From Rhodospirillaceae bacterium (lineage in GTDB: Bacteria > Pseudomonadota > Alphaproteobacteria > Rhodospirillales > Magnetovibrionaceae), in the NCBI GenBank assembly GCA_002732845.1, contig NVSZ01000032.1, positions 12,737 through 18,797 of the forward strand: DNA of 6,061 nt. The letters run 5' to 3'. This document shows, piece after piece, positions 5,967 to 6,061 of this stretch (within the stretch, counting starts at the first letter, position 1; every line of letters begins with the position of its first letter). Position numbers and translations under genes: made by a program. The notes under the pieces are model-generated. The model did not search any database and was not told the DNA's origin. It saw nothing but the letters and a program-made list of their open reading frames with translations.

Positions 5967-6061
5967 ATGACGGATCGCACTTGGACAGTATACCTTTCTG
6001 GAGAAATTCATTCAGATTGGCGTGAACGCATCGCGGATGGCATCAAAGCCGAAAATCTTCC
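5967..6061 (+). CDS. YtoQ-family protein, N-terminal part (cut by window edge)
   Basis: Only the first 31 codons are present; the frame is open to the right edge. The start MTDRTWTVYLSGEIHSDWRE carries the family signature VYL(A/S)GEIHxDWR of YtoQ proteins, which are about 150 aa. They are grouped by fold with nucleoside 2-deoxyribosyltransferases, but their real reaction is not established. The start is fixed by an in-frame stop at 5946-5948 and by AAGG (5955-5958) eight bases before the ATG. A three-codon ATG ACA TGA in another frame (5962-5970) overlaps the start. The gene is divergent from the FliG-like gene and probably unrelated to the efflux operon. Confidence 0.8.
   Translation, partial: MTDRTWTVYLSGEIHSDWRERIADGIKAENL

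Noticed and set aside
5962..5970. Three-codon ATG ACA TGA overlapping the ytoQ start
   Set aside because: Too short to interpret; the ribosome-binding site spacing better suits the ATG at 5967, and no coupling role can be shown.

Overview
The window looks like chromosomal DNA of an alphaproteobacterium of roughly balanced base composition. The main reason is a clear GcrA cell-cycle regulator gene (504-968, +), a family essentially confined to Alphaproteobacteria. I cannot place it more finely; nothing indicates a plasmid, phage or insertion sequence.

Layout. At the left edge is the 5' end of a methylmalonyl-CoA mutase large-subunit gene (1-284, -), cut by the window. It is divergent from gcrA across a 219-base intergenic region. 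That region holds a perfect DnaA box (TTATCCACA, 388-396) inside a nested set of inverted and direct repeats, and a perfect TATAAT (473-478) just before gcrA. gcrA converges on an RND efflux operon, and the two share a bidirectional hairpin terminator (1027-1075). One arm of that hairpin is the last codons of the efflux gene. The operon, read on the minus strand, is a periplasmic adaptor (4214-5356) overlapping by ATGA an RND inner-membrane permease (1050-4217). Another 76 bases upstream on the same strand is a 143-aa protein (5433-5864) whose second half resembles the C-terminal torque domain of the flagellar switch protein FliG. Divergent from it across 102 bases, the right edge carries the start of a YtoQ-family gene (5967 onward, +).

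How the genes relate. Adaptor and permease should form two parts of a tripartite efflux pump. No outer-membrane factor and no dedicated regulator gene is present here, so the TolC-like partner must be encoded elsewhere. The permease keeps only one of the two adjacent TM4 aspartates of AcrB and lacks the TM10 lysine, so its proton relay is not AcrB-like. The DnaA box ahead of gcrA fits the DnaA-to-GcrA cascade known from Caulobacter. The most unusual item is the stand-alone FliG-C-like protein beside an efflux operon rather than in a flagellar cluster; its function is unknown.
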